From the NCBI GenBank assembly GCA_031292175.1, contig JARLHQ010000028.1:1-64000 (forward strand): a DNA stretch of 64,000 bases. Direction: 5' to 3'. A program made the position numbers and the translations under genes. This document shows, piece after piece, positions 34,778-42,911 of this stretch. Source of the stretch: Humidesulfovibrio sp. Its GTDB lineage: Bacteria > Desulfobacterota > Desulfovibrionia > Desulfovibrionales > Desulfovibrionaceae. The stretch's first letter is position 1, and each line of letters starts with the position of its first letter. The notes beneath the pieces are model-generated. The model worked only from the letters and a program-made list of their open reading frames with translations, was not told where the DNA came from and did no database searches.

Positions 34778-35173
34778 CTAGACCTCAAAGCCGAGGCTGG
34801 ACATGGTCTCGTACAGCCGCTCGGTCAAAATGGGTTTGGTGATGTAGGCCGTGGCGCCGCCTTTGTAGGCGCTCATGACAGAACGCACGTCCCCGAGAGC
34901 CGTCGTCATGACGATCTTGACGCCTTGACCGGGCGCGACGCCGGCCGCCGACTCTTCGCGGCGAATGTCCTCGAGCACTTCCTGCCCGTTCTTGCGCGGC
35001 ATCATGATGTCCAGGCAGATGAAGTCGTAGGGCCGCCCTTCGTTCCGGGCGGCGTTGTAGGCGGCCAAGGCGAGTTCTCCGTCCTCGACCACCGTGCACT
35101 CACCGAATCGCGCCAGAAGCCCAGACATATAGCGGGCGCTCGCGAGGTCGTCTTCCGCAATGAGTATACGCAT
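34778..35173 (-). CDS. Stand-alone receiver-domain response regulator
   Basis: The 131-residue protein is a single CheY-like receiver: acidic pair in IAEDDLASA, phospho-acceptor aspartate in CLDIMMPRKNG, threonine in MTTALGD and lysine in ITKPI. No output domain follows. The ATG at 35173 has GGGAG upstream. Absence of a neighbouring kinase leaves the input unknown; coupling with the Tim44-like gene is likely but its meaning is not. Confidence 0.88.
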   Translation of the reverse strand: MRILIAEDDLASARYMSGLLARFGECTVVEDGELALAAYNAARNEGRPYDFICLDIMMPRKNGQEVLEDIRREESAAGVAPGQGVKIVMTTALGDVRSVMSAYKGGATAYITKPILTERLYETMSSLGFEV

Positions 35174-35193
35174 GGCATCTCCCTTCTGTGAGA

Positions 35194-35222
35194 CATATAC
35201 GCCAACTTTAGACAAGAGACAA
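35194..35222 (-). promoter_or_regulatory. Candidate sigma-70 promoter of the response regulator-Tim44 unit
   Basis: On the minus strand TTGTCT (35222-35217) and TATATG (35199-35194) are 17 bases apart, about 21 bases from the start codon. A TAAAGTTG stretch lies inside the spacer, but no FliA-like -10 follows at the right place. Confidence 0.5.
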
Positions 35223-35335
35223 TCGCACAGCGCGCACACCCCCACCAACGCTTGCATCAACGCCAGCGACAACGTATCTCTGCGTCGAGGCCGGAAATTC
35301 CGTCCGGTCAAAGCACGCCCGGAGGCATACGTTTC

Positions 35336-35677
35336 ATGTCCTACCTGAACCTTGCGGCCCAGAACTTCCTTGGGTTGAGTTTCTCCAGCCAGGCCGAGCT
35401 GCCCTCCAAGTGGACCGGCTGGCCGTTCCACACCGGCTACGGCGGCGACTGGGAGACGAGTTTAGCCACCTTCGCTTTCTCCGCCCTCATTCTGGGGATC
35501 ATCTGCCTGTTTCTGCGCCTGCTTTACGGTCCGCGCGGCATCTGGCGCGACAAGGAAATGGACCGCGAGGCCGCCGAGGCCCGCCGCAAGGCCCATGCGG
35601 AGTTGGACGCGGCCTATCGTGCGGGACGCATTGACGAGGCCCGGTACAAACTGGAAAAGCGGGCCATCGACCGATGA
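35336..35677 (+). CDS. Small single-span membrane protein with SHOCT-like tail
   Basis: The 113-residue product has a polar N-terminus of about 40 residues, a membrane segment (about 44-63, SLATFAFSALILGIICLFL), and a charged tail. The tail ends in AYRAGRIDEARYKLEKRAI, which recalls SHOCT-like short oligomerisation motifs. A GGAGG site lies eleven bases before the ATG at 35336. Its stop overlaps the start of the HD gene (ATGA), so the two are coupled. Function unknown. Confidence 0.75.
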   Translation: MSYLNLAAQNFLGLSFSSQAELPSKWTGWPFHTGYGGDWETSLATFAFSALILGIICLFLRLLYGPRGIWRDKEMDREAAEARRKAHAELDAAYRAGRIDEARYKLEKRAIDR

Positions 35678-36462
35678 CCCCAAGCGGACTGGAGCATGCC
35701 GTCGCAGCCCGCTTCGCGGCTTTCACCGATCCCTATGTGAGCGCACCGGGCGACGCCTTCGCTTTTAGGCTTAAGATCGACCACACTCTGCGGGTGCTCG
35801 GCATCGCGAAGGCCATCGTCCAGGCCGAGAAACTCCCGGAGCACTTGGCGCTGGCCTGCCATCTGGCCGCGCTGATGCACGACGTGGGCCGCTTTCCCCA
35901 GTACCGCCAGTACCGCACCTTCCGCGACACCGTTTCCGCGAATCACGCAGGCTTGAGCGTCCGTCACGCCCTGCGCGAAAAGATGCTCGAAGGCGCGACT
36001 GTCGAGACCCGTCGGCTTGTGCTGGGCGCGGTCTATCTGCACAACAAACGCACCCTGCCCCGTCTGCGCTCCGCAGGCATGGACACGGTGGCCCGCGTTG
36101 TGCGCGACAGCGACAAGCTCGACATCTACCAAGTCATGATTGAGCATTTCTCCCAGAAAAATCCGCCTCACCCCGAGGTGGCCCTGGATGTGAAGGACGA
36201 GCCCGGGGCCTACTCGTCCAAGGTCATCGAAGCCGTGCTGCGCCGGAAACCCGGCGACTACGAGGACATCGTCTACATCAACGACTTCAAGATCATGACC
36301 ATCGGCTGGCTTTATGACCTGAACTTCCGCGCTTCCTGCCGCATGCTCCACGAGCGCGGCTACCTGGAGACCCTGTTTGCGGGCTTGCCCAAGGATACGC
36401 TCCTCAACACCTTGCGAGAACATGTGCGCGCCGACCTTGCCCAACGTTTGGAAGGTGCTTAA
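35674..36462 (+). CDS. HD-domain phosphohydrolase
   Basis: The 262-residue protein carries the metal-binding H...HD...D pattern: H37 in KIDHTLR, H69-D70 in LMHDVGRF, and a later aspartate in VRDSDKLD. The rest is helical, as in HD hydrolases acting on nucleotides or phosphodiester signals. The substrate cannot be inferred. It is translationally coupled (ATGA) to the small membrane protein upstream, which might anchor it; that is inference. Confidence 0.85.
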   Translation: MTPSGLEHAVAARFAAFTDPYVSAPGDAFAFRLKIDHTLRVLGIAKAIVQAEKLPEHLALACHLAALMHDVGRFPQYRQYRTFRDTVSANHAGLSVRHALREKMLEGATVETRRLVLGAVYLHNKRTLPRLRSAGMDTVARVVRDSDKLDIYQVMIEHFSQKNPPHPEVALDVKDEPGAYSSKVIEAVLRRKPGDYEDIVYINDFKIMTIGWLYDLNFRASCRMLHERGYLETLFAGLPKDTLLNTLREHVRADLAQRLEGA

Positions 36463-36503
36463 TTCACCGTCTTAACGCACGACCGTGCGCAAAAGGAGCC
36501 GCC

Positions 36504-37433
36504 ATGGACAAGCCCATCTTCGACGTCGTCATCCTCGGCAGCGGCCCGGCCGGCATCCAGGCCGCCATCCACGCCTCCCGCAAGAAGACCCGTGTGCTCC
36601 TCATGGGGCGCATGAACAAGAGCAGCCTCTTCTGGGCGCACGTGGAGAACTTCCTCGGCATGTTCAAGACCAGCGGTGAGGAGATGCTCACCACGGGCTT
36701 GGCCCAGGCCAAGAGCTTCGGTACGGAGGTGCTGGAGGAGGACGCGCTCAATATCACCCCCACTGGCCTCTGTTTCCAAATCGAGACCGAGAGCGGCGCG
36801 GAGATTTGCGCCCGCAGCCTGGTCATCGCAACCGGCACCACGCGCAACAAGTTGGGTGCGCCGGGCGAAAAGGAGTTGCTTGGCCGGGGCGTTTCGTACT
36901 GTGTGGACTGCGACGGCGGCTTCTTCAAGGGCGAGGATGTGGCCATCGTCGGCGGACAGAGCGCCGCGGCTGGTGGCACGCTCACCCTGCTCGCCCTGGC
37001 CAAGAGCGTGCACCTCGTGTCCGAAAGCCTCGACGTCACCCCCGCGCTCAAGACCAAGCTCGCCGAGAGCGGCGCAATCATCCATGAGGGGGCCAAGGTC
37101 AAGACCATCCATGGCGACACCCAGGTGACCGCCCTGGAACTCAGCGATGGCGTCGTCCTGCCCGTGGCGGGCGTGTTCATCGAACTGGGGGCCAAGGGCG
37201 TGCTCGAACTCGCCGCCTCGCTCGGCCTCACGCTTGATGAAAGCATGAAGTACCTCGAAACCGACAAGCGCCAAGCCACCAACATCCCCGGCGTCTTCGC
37301 CGCGGGCGACATCTGCGGCGCGCCCCTGCAGATGGCCAAGGCCGTTGGCGAAGGTTGCGTGGCGGGCATCAGCGCCGCCACCTACGCCAAGAATTTGAAG
37401 TTGGCGCAGGAAGGCGCGGCGGAAGAGGAATAG
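36504..37433 (+). CDS. Thioredoxin reductase-like flavoprotein with an unusual dinucleotide site
   Basis: The 309-residue protein has an FAD-binding GSGPAG (12-17), a redox-active CxxC (C133, C136 in YCVDCDGG) and the late AAGDICG flavin block, as in low-Mr thioredoxin reductase. The NAD(P)-binding segment reads GGQSAA (150-155) instead of GGGDSA, and no HRRxxxR-type NADPH phosphate motif follows (HLVSES instead). It may therefore use NADH or another donor, or be a different disulfide reductase. No thioredoxin gene is adjacent. A very strong terminator follows. Confidence 0.82.
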   Translation: MDKPIFDVVILGSGPAGIQAAIHASRKKTRVLLMGRMNKSSLFWAHVENFLGMFKTSGEEMLTTGLAQAKSFGTEVLEEDALNITPTGLCFQIETESGAEICARSLVIATGTTRNKLGAPGEKELLGRGVSYCVDCDGGFFKGEDVAIVGGQSAAAGGTLTLLALAKSVHLVSESLDVTPALKTKLAESGAIIHEGAKVKTIHGDTQVTALELSDGVVLPVAGVFIELGAKGVLELAASLGLTLDESMKYLETDKRQATNIPGVFAAGDICGAPLQMAKAVGEGCVAGISAATYAKNLKLAQEGAAEEE

Positions 37434-37497
37434 CCTTCGGCGACCGCGGGGTCTCAGAAATTCGACAATAGAATGCCCAGCTTCCCGGCTCTCCCAC

Positions 37498-37547
37498 AAG
37501 CGAAAGGGCTTGGACCGGGCGTGTACCCGGTCCAAGCCCTTTCGCTT
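37498..37547. terminator. 22-bp perfect hairpin between the thioredoxin reductase-like gene and ssb
   Basis: Arms 37498-37519 and 37526-37547 are exact reverse complements of 22 bases, closed by a six-base loop (cgtgta). It lies between convergent genes and would form on either strand. It is much longer than the usual intrinsic terminator here and lacks a clear U-run; it may be a processing or end-protecting structure. Confidence 0.8.
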
Positions 37548-37588
37548 GATATGGAGTGTGGGAGAAATCATTCCCCCACAAATATTTC

Positions 37589-38101
37589 CTAAAACGGAAC
37601 GTCGTCCATGCCGCTGGCCTCGGACGGGAACGCCGGTCCAAGGTCCTCGTCATCCGGGAAGGACGGATTGCCGCCGCCGCGTTGCGGCTGCTGTGCCGGG
37701 CGAGCGCCCTGGGGCTGCACTCCGCCCTGCGGGCGCATTCCACTGGCTCCGGCTCCTTCACCCTGCGGACGCCCGCCAAGGGACTGCACGCGGTTGGCGA
37801 CGACCTCGGTGGAATAGCGATCCTGACCGTCCTTGTCCTGCCACTTACGGGTCTGCAAGCGGCCTTCAATCATGATGAGCGCACCCTTGGCCAGGTAGTT
37901 GCTGCAGAACTCGGCGTCCTTGCCCCAGGCGACAACGGTGTGCCATTCCGTGCGGTCGGTCCACTGTCCCTGCTTATCCTTAAAGCGCTCGCTGGTGGCC
38001 ATGCGCAGATTGGCCACGGGCTGGCCGGACTGGGTGTAGGAGATCTTCGGGTCCTGGCCCAGGTGTCCAACAAGAATCACTTTGTTCAGGCTGCCAGCCA
38101 T
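37589..38101 (-). CDS. ssb: Single-stranded DNA-binding protein
   Basis: The 170-residue protein has the OB-fold N-terminal domain (MAGSLNKVILVGHLGQDPK, NLRMATSE, EWHTVVAWGK, GRLQTRKW) to about residue 110. A Gly/Gln/Pro-rich linker follows, and the acidic tip ends DDVPF, close to the DDDIPF tail that binds repair proteins. It is normal in length and has a GGAG-like site upstream. It lies 55 bases after the small unknown gene on the same strand. Confidence 0.95.
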   Translation of the reverse strand: MAGSLNKVILVGHLGQDPKISYTQSGQPVANLRMATSERFKDKQGQWTDRTEWHTVVAWGKDAEFCSNYLAKGALIMIEGRLQTRKWQDKDGQDRYSTEVVANRVQSLGGRPQGEGAGASGMRPQGGVQPQGARPAQQPQRGGGNPSFPDDEDLGPAFPSEASGMDDVPF

Positions 38102-38156
38102 GCTATCGCTCCTTTGGGAAATTCGTCATCTTGCGTCGATTGGGTAGCACAGGAAA

Positions 38157-38522
38157 CTAGTCGAGTCCAGGCGCGAGCTTGAGCTTGCGCGCCTCCTGCT
38201 CGGCTTCGTCCAGGGCTTCCTCGATATCATCCGTGGCGGTGTTGGCCGCGCGCGCGTTCCACTCGGCCAGTGCGGCGGTGAGGCGCTCCCTGGCTGCGCC
38301 CGCGCGGCGGATGGGCCCGGTCAAGGCCTGCTGCGCGGGTTCGGGCAGCACGCCCATGCCGTGCCGGTCGACAAGGTGGTCGGTGAGTTCCAACACACCG
38401 CGCTCTTGCGCGAGAAGCACGGGCGGACTGAAGCCCAGCGCCACCAGGCGCGGCCAGCGCTTCTCCACCTCAGTCGGATCGAAGGTCCAGGCGGAGACGC
38501 GTATCTGCAGGGTGCGGCCCAC
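38157..38522 (-). CDS. Small unknown protein coupled to the carboxylase cluster (GTG start)
   Basis: I place the start at a GTG two bases after the stop of the biotin/lipoyl-domain gene, with GAGGAG eleven bases upstream; no ATG is available without entering that gene. The 121-residue product begins with LQIRVSAWTFDPTEVEKRWPRL and ends in an acidic, helical, Glu/Ala-rich region. No known domain is recognised. Tight coupling suggests an accessory role to the carboxylase-like proteins. Confidence 0.68.
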   Translation of the reverse strand: MGRTLQIRVSAWTFDPTEVEKRWPRLVALGFSPPVLLAQERGVLELTDHLVDRHGMGVLPEPAQQALTGPIRRAGAARERLTAALAEWNARAANTATDDIEEALDEAEQEARKLKLAPGLD

Positions 38523-38524
38523 GG

Positions 38525-39175
38525 CTAGTCCTGCTCCTCCCACTCGCCCTGAACGCGGTTCACCACGTCTTGGATGAGGGTGAGTTGGGATTCCTGGCAC
38601 ACGCCGATGAGCGGCTGGCCGCCGTCCACGTTGTCGCCCTGCTGGAAATACACGGCATAGACGATGCCTTCCGGACCGGAATAGGCCAGGGGCGTCTCCC
38701 GTTTCATGCGCGAGACGATAAACATCTCCATGCCTTCACGGGGCTTCACGGACTGCTCGCCGCCGGCCTTGATCTTGGCGTCGATCTCCGGAACGAAATA
38801 GTACTTGGCGCGTTCCGGCGCACAGAACAGATACAGGGCTTTTTTCAAAATGCGGGCGATGACCTCGTCCTTGGACAGGAAGTGGCGGATCGTTAGCAGG
38901 CGCACGCCAGCCTCGACAAACGTGCCCTCAAGGCCCGCCGCGATGTCGGTCACCAGGCCCTTCTGCGTGGCGCAGATAGGCTTCTTGTTCTTCTCACGGG
39001 TGAGGTTGGCCAAAAGCGTGCCAGGTTTCTCGTTCCATTTGCCGCCGGGACCCGCCACGCGGTCGCCCGGTTTCAGGCCGACAAACTCGATAACGCCGGT
39101 GTGCGGCGTCACGACCTCAATCTCCTCGTACGGGGAGGCCTTCAATTCCTCAAGCATTTCTTTAACGTTCAGCAA
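38525..39175 (-). CDS. Biotin/lipoyl-domain carrier-like protein with an atypical MKR site
   Basis: The 216-residue protein ends with a biotin/lipoyl-type fold: MEMFIVSRMKRETPLAY then a turn and GDNVDGGQPLIGV. The lysine in MKR sits at the place of the biotinylated MKM lysine, but the flanks differ from AMKM. The N-terminal half has TPHTGVIEFVGLKPGDRV and a KGLVTDIAAGLEGTFVEAG block that look like a second, degenerate half-domain. It is probably the carrier subunit of the adjacent carboxylase; whether it is biotinylated is unclear. Confidence 0.72.
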   Translation of the reverse strand: MLNVKEMLEELKASPYEEIEVVTPHTGVIEFVGLKPGDRVAGPGGKWNEKPGTLLANLTREKNKKPICATQKGLVTDIAAGLEGTFVEAGVRLLTIRHFLSKDEVIARILKKALYLFCAPERAKYYFVPEIDAKIKAGGEQSVKPREGMEMFIVSRMKRETPLAYSGPEGIVYAVYFQQGDNVDGGQPLIGVCQESQLTLIQDVVNRVQGEWEEQD

Positions 39176-39196
39176 AGTCGGTTCCTCATGTTCTTG

Positions 39197-41446
39197 TCAG
39201 CGGTAATACAGATTGCTGCCGCCCATGGTCAGCAGGGCCTGATGCAGATTCTTTTTCAGGTCGCGCCGGTCCCAGATACCCTGAATGTGCCCGCGCGACA
39301 AGGCCGAGAAGGCCCTGTGATATTTGGGCGGCACCTCGACTCCCGTGGTCTCTCGAATGACGCCGGGTCCGGCGAAGCCAATGTTCGAGGAGCGCACCGC
39401 GAACTGGTAAGGCGAGCAGCCGAGAAAACTCGCCACGGGTCCGGCGTAGGAGTTGGTATCGTACAGCACCAGATACAGCCCTCCGGCGTCGATATAGCGG
39501 CGCACGGCCATGGTCACGCGCGGCATCTGGATGACCCCGCAGGTGCCTTCCTGGATACGAATGCCTGCGGTGCCGTGGGAATATAGCAAAAACGGCATGC
39601 GCTTGATGCGCGCGCGCTCGATGGCGCGGATAAGCTTCTCACCCTCGGCCGCGCCCACTGTGCCGCCACGGAATGGGCTCACCAGAATGGCGACGACGGC
39701 GGCGAGGCCCTCGATACGCGTTTCGAACGTGATGCAGGAGCTTCCAAGCCCGGTGGCGCGCTTGGCCTCGGCAAGCTTCAGGTCGAAGCCCTCATAGTGC
39801 AAAGGGTTGCAGGACTCAAGCTCGGTGTTGAACTCGTAGGCCTGGGCGAAATCAAAAACATTATAGAGATACCACTGGAATTCCATGGGGAAATGATGCC
39901 CGCAGTGGGAGCACACCCCGGCGAACTCGCCGAAAAGGTCCGGCGCCCAGAGGTCCAAACAGCCGTGGGTCGCGGTGTTGGGACAGGTGACGGTGCGGTC
40001 GGCCCTGCTCTTCGGGCTCACGTAGACCCACGAGTCTTCCGTGCGGCACGCCCCCTCCTCCGGGCAAGACAGGCTGGTGAGGAGCTTGAGGGCCTCTGGC
40101 GGAATGCCCATGCGGTTGCCGCCCACATGGCGGAATAATCCGAAGGGACCGCCCAGACCCTGGTCCAGGGCGCGCAGTTCCGCCTCCATCTGCTCCAGGA
40201 TCCCGGAGAGCCTGCGCTTGTACTTGGCCAGCATGTCGTGGCGCAGCAGACTATTCACCTGCCACAGACAGCGCACCAAGCCGGTGTACAGGCGGGTGCC
40301 CATGGTGCTGTTGTCGTTCAAGGCGCCGAGGCTCATGGCCCGGTACTTCTTGTGCCGTTGGCTGACCAGCGCGTTGCGTGCAGAGGCGCTCAGGGACCAG
40401 CGCACAAAGATGTCCAGCGGGTCGGCGGTCTCGCGGGCTCGGCGCATGGCCAAAGCGCGCAGGGGGCCAAGCCCCTGGACAGCATGCACGACCTCGTCCG
40501 TGGCGCGGACGATCTCCCGGCGGAGTTGGCGGAAAAATTCATAGTTGTCCGGCCGCGCGCCAAGGGCCGGCTCCTTGATGACACGGTCGATGAAACCCAG
40601 GCGCAAGTTGTCCCCGGCGGTAATGCACAGCCGCTCGGCGCAACGCTCAATGAGTTCCGGACTGGCCTTTTCCTTGAGCCCGCCCTCAATGGCCGCCGCA
40701 CCCTCGGGCGAGATGACGGAGTAGTAGCCGTGCGAAAGCATGAGCCGCTTGTCGGCCAGGGCGATGGCCTCGGCTCCGCCGCTGCCGCCCTCGCTGAACA
40801 CGGCCACAATAGGCACCTTGAGTCCGGCCATCACGTAAAGATTCTTGGCGATCTGCTGGGCCGCGCCGGGATAGTCCTCCACCGGAAATGCGCCCGGCGT
40901 GAACACATACGTGTGGATGGGGATGTTCTCGGCTTCGGCCACGCGCATGTAATAAAGGGCATTGGCGTTGCCCCAGGGCTTGATGGAACCGCCGTTGCGG
41001 AATTCCTGACCGTGGCCCTTTTCCTGGCCAATGATCATAACCGGCTGCTGCACGGTCCTTTTGCCCATGCGCCGGGCAATAGTGGCACGTGCGATGATCA
41101 TGCCCGGATCAATGCTCCATTCGTCCTGGCCACCGATCTCCGCATAGTTGTCGTAGACGTTCTCCAGGATGTCCTTGAGGCAGATGCGCTGGGGATGACG
41201 CACGATTCGCACGCGGTCCATGGGCGAAAGCTCGCCCTCCAGCTTGCCCTCCAGGAGCGAAAACAGCTCCTCCAGACGATCCACCTGGAGATGCAGTTCA
41301 CGCATGCCGTAACCGGACGCGCTGGCCAGAAATTCACCCAGCCGGTGCTTCAACAGCGCCACCGAGGCATTTTCGCGCGGACCGAAGATGTCGCTGATAT
41401 AGGCAAGCCTTGCCGCGAGCTGCTGGGTGCGTTTGTCGATGTCCAC
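39197..41446 (-). CDS. Fused acetyl-CoA carboxylase carboxyltransferase (alpha then beta)
   Basis: This 749-residue protein joins an AccA-like part (about 1-340: PVMIIGQEKG, FSEGGSGGAEAIALAD, SPEGAAAI) to an AccD-like part (about 430-749: GGTVGAAEGEKLIRAIE, PFLLYSHGTAGIRIQEG, FLGCSPYQFA). The order alpha-beta is the reverse of a simple accD-accA fusion. The zinc finger at the junction is C-x7-C-x15-C-x2-C, with an enlarged first knuckle (the usual pattern is C-x2-C-x15-C-x2-C). It would transfer a carboxyl group from biotin to an acyl-CoA, probably acetyl-CoA. It lies between the biotin carboxylase and carrier-like genes. Confidence 0.86.
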   Translation of the reverse strand: MDIDKRTQQLAARLAYISDIFGPRENASVALLKHRLGEFLASASGYGMRELHLQVDRLEELFSLLEGKLEGELSPMDRVRIVRHPQRICLKDILENVYDNYAEIGGQDEWSIDPGMIIARATIARRMGKRTVQQPVMIIGQEKGHGQEFRNGGSIKPWGNANALYYMRVAEAENIPIHTYVFTPGAFPVEDYPGAAQQIAKNLYVMAGLKVPIVAVFSEGGSGGAEAIALADKRLMLSHGYYSVISPEGAAAIEGGLKEKASPELIERCAERLCITAGDNLRLGFIDRVIKEPALGARPDNYEFFRQLRREIVRATDEVVHAVQGLGPLRALAMRRARETADPLDIFVRWSLSASARNALVSQRHKKYRAMSLGALNDNSTMGTRLYTGLVRCLWQVNSLLRHDMLAKYKRRLSGILEQMEAELRALDQGLGGPFGLFRHVGGNRMGIPPEALKLLTSLSCPEEGACRTEDSWVYVSPKSRADRTVTCPNTATHGCLDLWAPDLFGEFAGVCSHCGHHFPMEFQWYLYNVFDFAQAYEFNTELESCNPLHYEGFDLKLAEAKRATGLGSSCITFETRIEGLAAVVAILVSPFRGGTVGAAEGEKLIRAIERARIKRMPFLLYSHGTAGIRIQEGTCGVIQMPRVTMAVRRYIDAGGLYLVLYDTNSYAGPVASFLGCSPYQFAVRSSNIGFAGPGVIRETTGVEVPPKYHRAFSALSRGHIQGIWDRRDLKKNLHQALLTMGGSNLYYR

Positions 41447-41464
41447 GGTGCCTGTCTGCCTGGC

Positions 41465-42898
41465 TTAGAAATGCAAGAGGGTCTGCGTGCGCGTGCGCAG
41501 GAAGGCCACATTGGTGCGTAGGGGCGCTCTAGACGTATCCGTGCCGGTAAGCGTCAGCCCATCCAGGAAGGCCTCGCCGCGTACACGCACCTGGGCCAGG
41601 TCCGCGCCCCAAATGATGGCCAGGGCCAGGTTGGGGTCAAAGTCCATGGGAATGTCGTAGGGCTCGCCTGTGAGCGCCGTAGGCACTTGCGTGGATACGG
41701 TGAGCCAGGGCTCCGGCGTCCAGCGGAAATTCTCGATGCGCCCCAGGCACGGGGTGAAGCGGTCCGCAGGGTCCTCGGCGATGATGCGGTACTCGATGCC
41801 CACGCCGTCGAAACCGACATCCTCCTGGGTGTAGCCCAGCGGTTCACCCAGCCCCAGACGGATCTGCTCGGCGATGATGTTCACGCCACGGTCCGTATCG
41901 GTACGCCCACGCAGCCGCGAGATGACGCCGGACACACCGTTCTCCACCTGGATACGCGTATTGACCTCCATGAGGAAGGGGTCGCCCTTTGGCGTCACGA
42001 TCCACTCCCAGGTGCCCACATTGTCGTAGCGCACGGCGCGCGCCATGTTCACGGAATGGTTGGTGACGGCACTGAGCACGGTCGCTGCGTCGAAGCCATA
42101 GTCCAAGCTTGACGGATCGAAACCCGGCGCCACCTCGATGCGTTTTTGCCGGCCCAGGCTCTGCACGGAGCAATTGCGCGTGCCAAAGTGCACGGCGTTC
42201 ATCCCACCGCGCTCCGCCGCCACCTGCACCTCCAGGTGGTTGAAGTCAAAAATGCGCTGCTCAATGAGCACGCCCTCGTCGCTCAGGTTGCGCTTGGCGT
42301 AGTTGCGGATGCGCCGGTACACGGAGCGGAAGGTGTCAAGGTCGTAGACCTCTTCGATGCCCATGCCGCCGCCGCCCGCGCTCGCCTTTACCAGAACGCA
42401 GCCCTCCTCAATGCCCTGCTCGGTCTGGAAGGCAAAAATGGTCTGCGCCAATTCCACGGCCTCCATTTCGTCGAAGATGGGCCGGTCCGAGCCGGGAATG
42501 GTGGGCACGGAAAGGGAGCGGGCGATGCGCTTGGTGTTGATCTTGTCGCCCAGATCACGGATGACGTTCCACGAGGGCCCGATAAACGCGAGGGCGCGAT
42601 CGCGTGTCTCTGCCCGTCGGGCGAAGCGGAAATCCTCGGCAAAGAAGCCATAACCGGGATGCACGGCCGTGGCTTGGCAGGCGTCGGCCACGGCGAAGAT
42701 CTCGCTCGCGTCCTGATAGGAGCGGATGCGCCGCAGGCTTTCCCCACCGCCCAACTCGCGCGCCAGGCGCACATGCCCGGAGGTGGCGTCGGCCTCGGTG
42801 TACACGCACACGAAGGCGTGTCCCAGCTCCACACAGGCCGTGAGGATGCGCATGGCGATTTCGCCGCGATTGGCGATGAGTATTTTGTGTCGCGCCAC
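41465..42898 (-). CDS. Biotin carboxylase (AccC-like, ATP-grasp)
   Basis: The 477-residue protein has the N-terminal KILIANRGEIAMRIL block, the ATP-grasp KASAGGGGMGI loop and the catalytic-site block EVNTRIQVEN. Usual enzymes have EMNTRIQVEH, so the His is replaced by Asn and the following PVTE is GVSG. I place the start at a GTG at 42898 (thirteen bases after the pilZ stop) because VARHKILIANRGEI is where the family begins. It would carboxylate a biotinylated carrier with bicarbonate and ATP. It is followed after 18 bases by the fused carboxyltransferase. Confidence 0.86.
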   Translation of the reverse strand: MARHKILIANRGEIAMRILTACVELGHAFVCVYTEADATSGHVRLARELGGGESLRRIRSYQDASEIFAVADACQATAVHPGYGFFAEDFRFARRAETRDRALAFIGPSWNVIRDLGDKINTKRIARSLSVPTIPGSDRPIFDEMEAVELAQTIFAFQTEQGIEEGCVLVKASAGGGGMGIEEVYDLDTFRSVYRRIRNYAKRNLSDEGVLIEQRIFDFNHLEVQVAAERGGMNAVHFGTRNCSVQSLGRQKRIEVAPGFDPSSLDYGFDAATVLSAVTNHSVNMARAVRYDNVGTWEWIVTPKGDPFLMEVNTRIQVENGVSGVISRLRGRTDTDRGVNIIAEQIRLGLGEPLGYTQEDVGFDGVGIEYRIIAEDPADRFTPCLGRIENFRWTPEPWLTVSTQVPTALTGEPYDIPMDFDPNLALAIIWGADLAQVRVRGEAFLDGLTLTGTDTSRAPLRTNVAFLRTRTQTLLHF

Positions 42899-42911
42899 GG
42901 GAACCCGGTGG

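Noticed and set aside
35200-35216. TAAAGTTG on the minus strand as a FliA -35 for the response regulator
   Set aside because: No GCCGATAA-like element follows at 11 or 12 bases; a sigma-70 pair fits the same region better.
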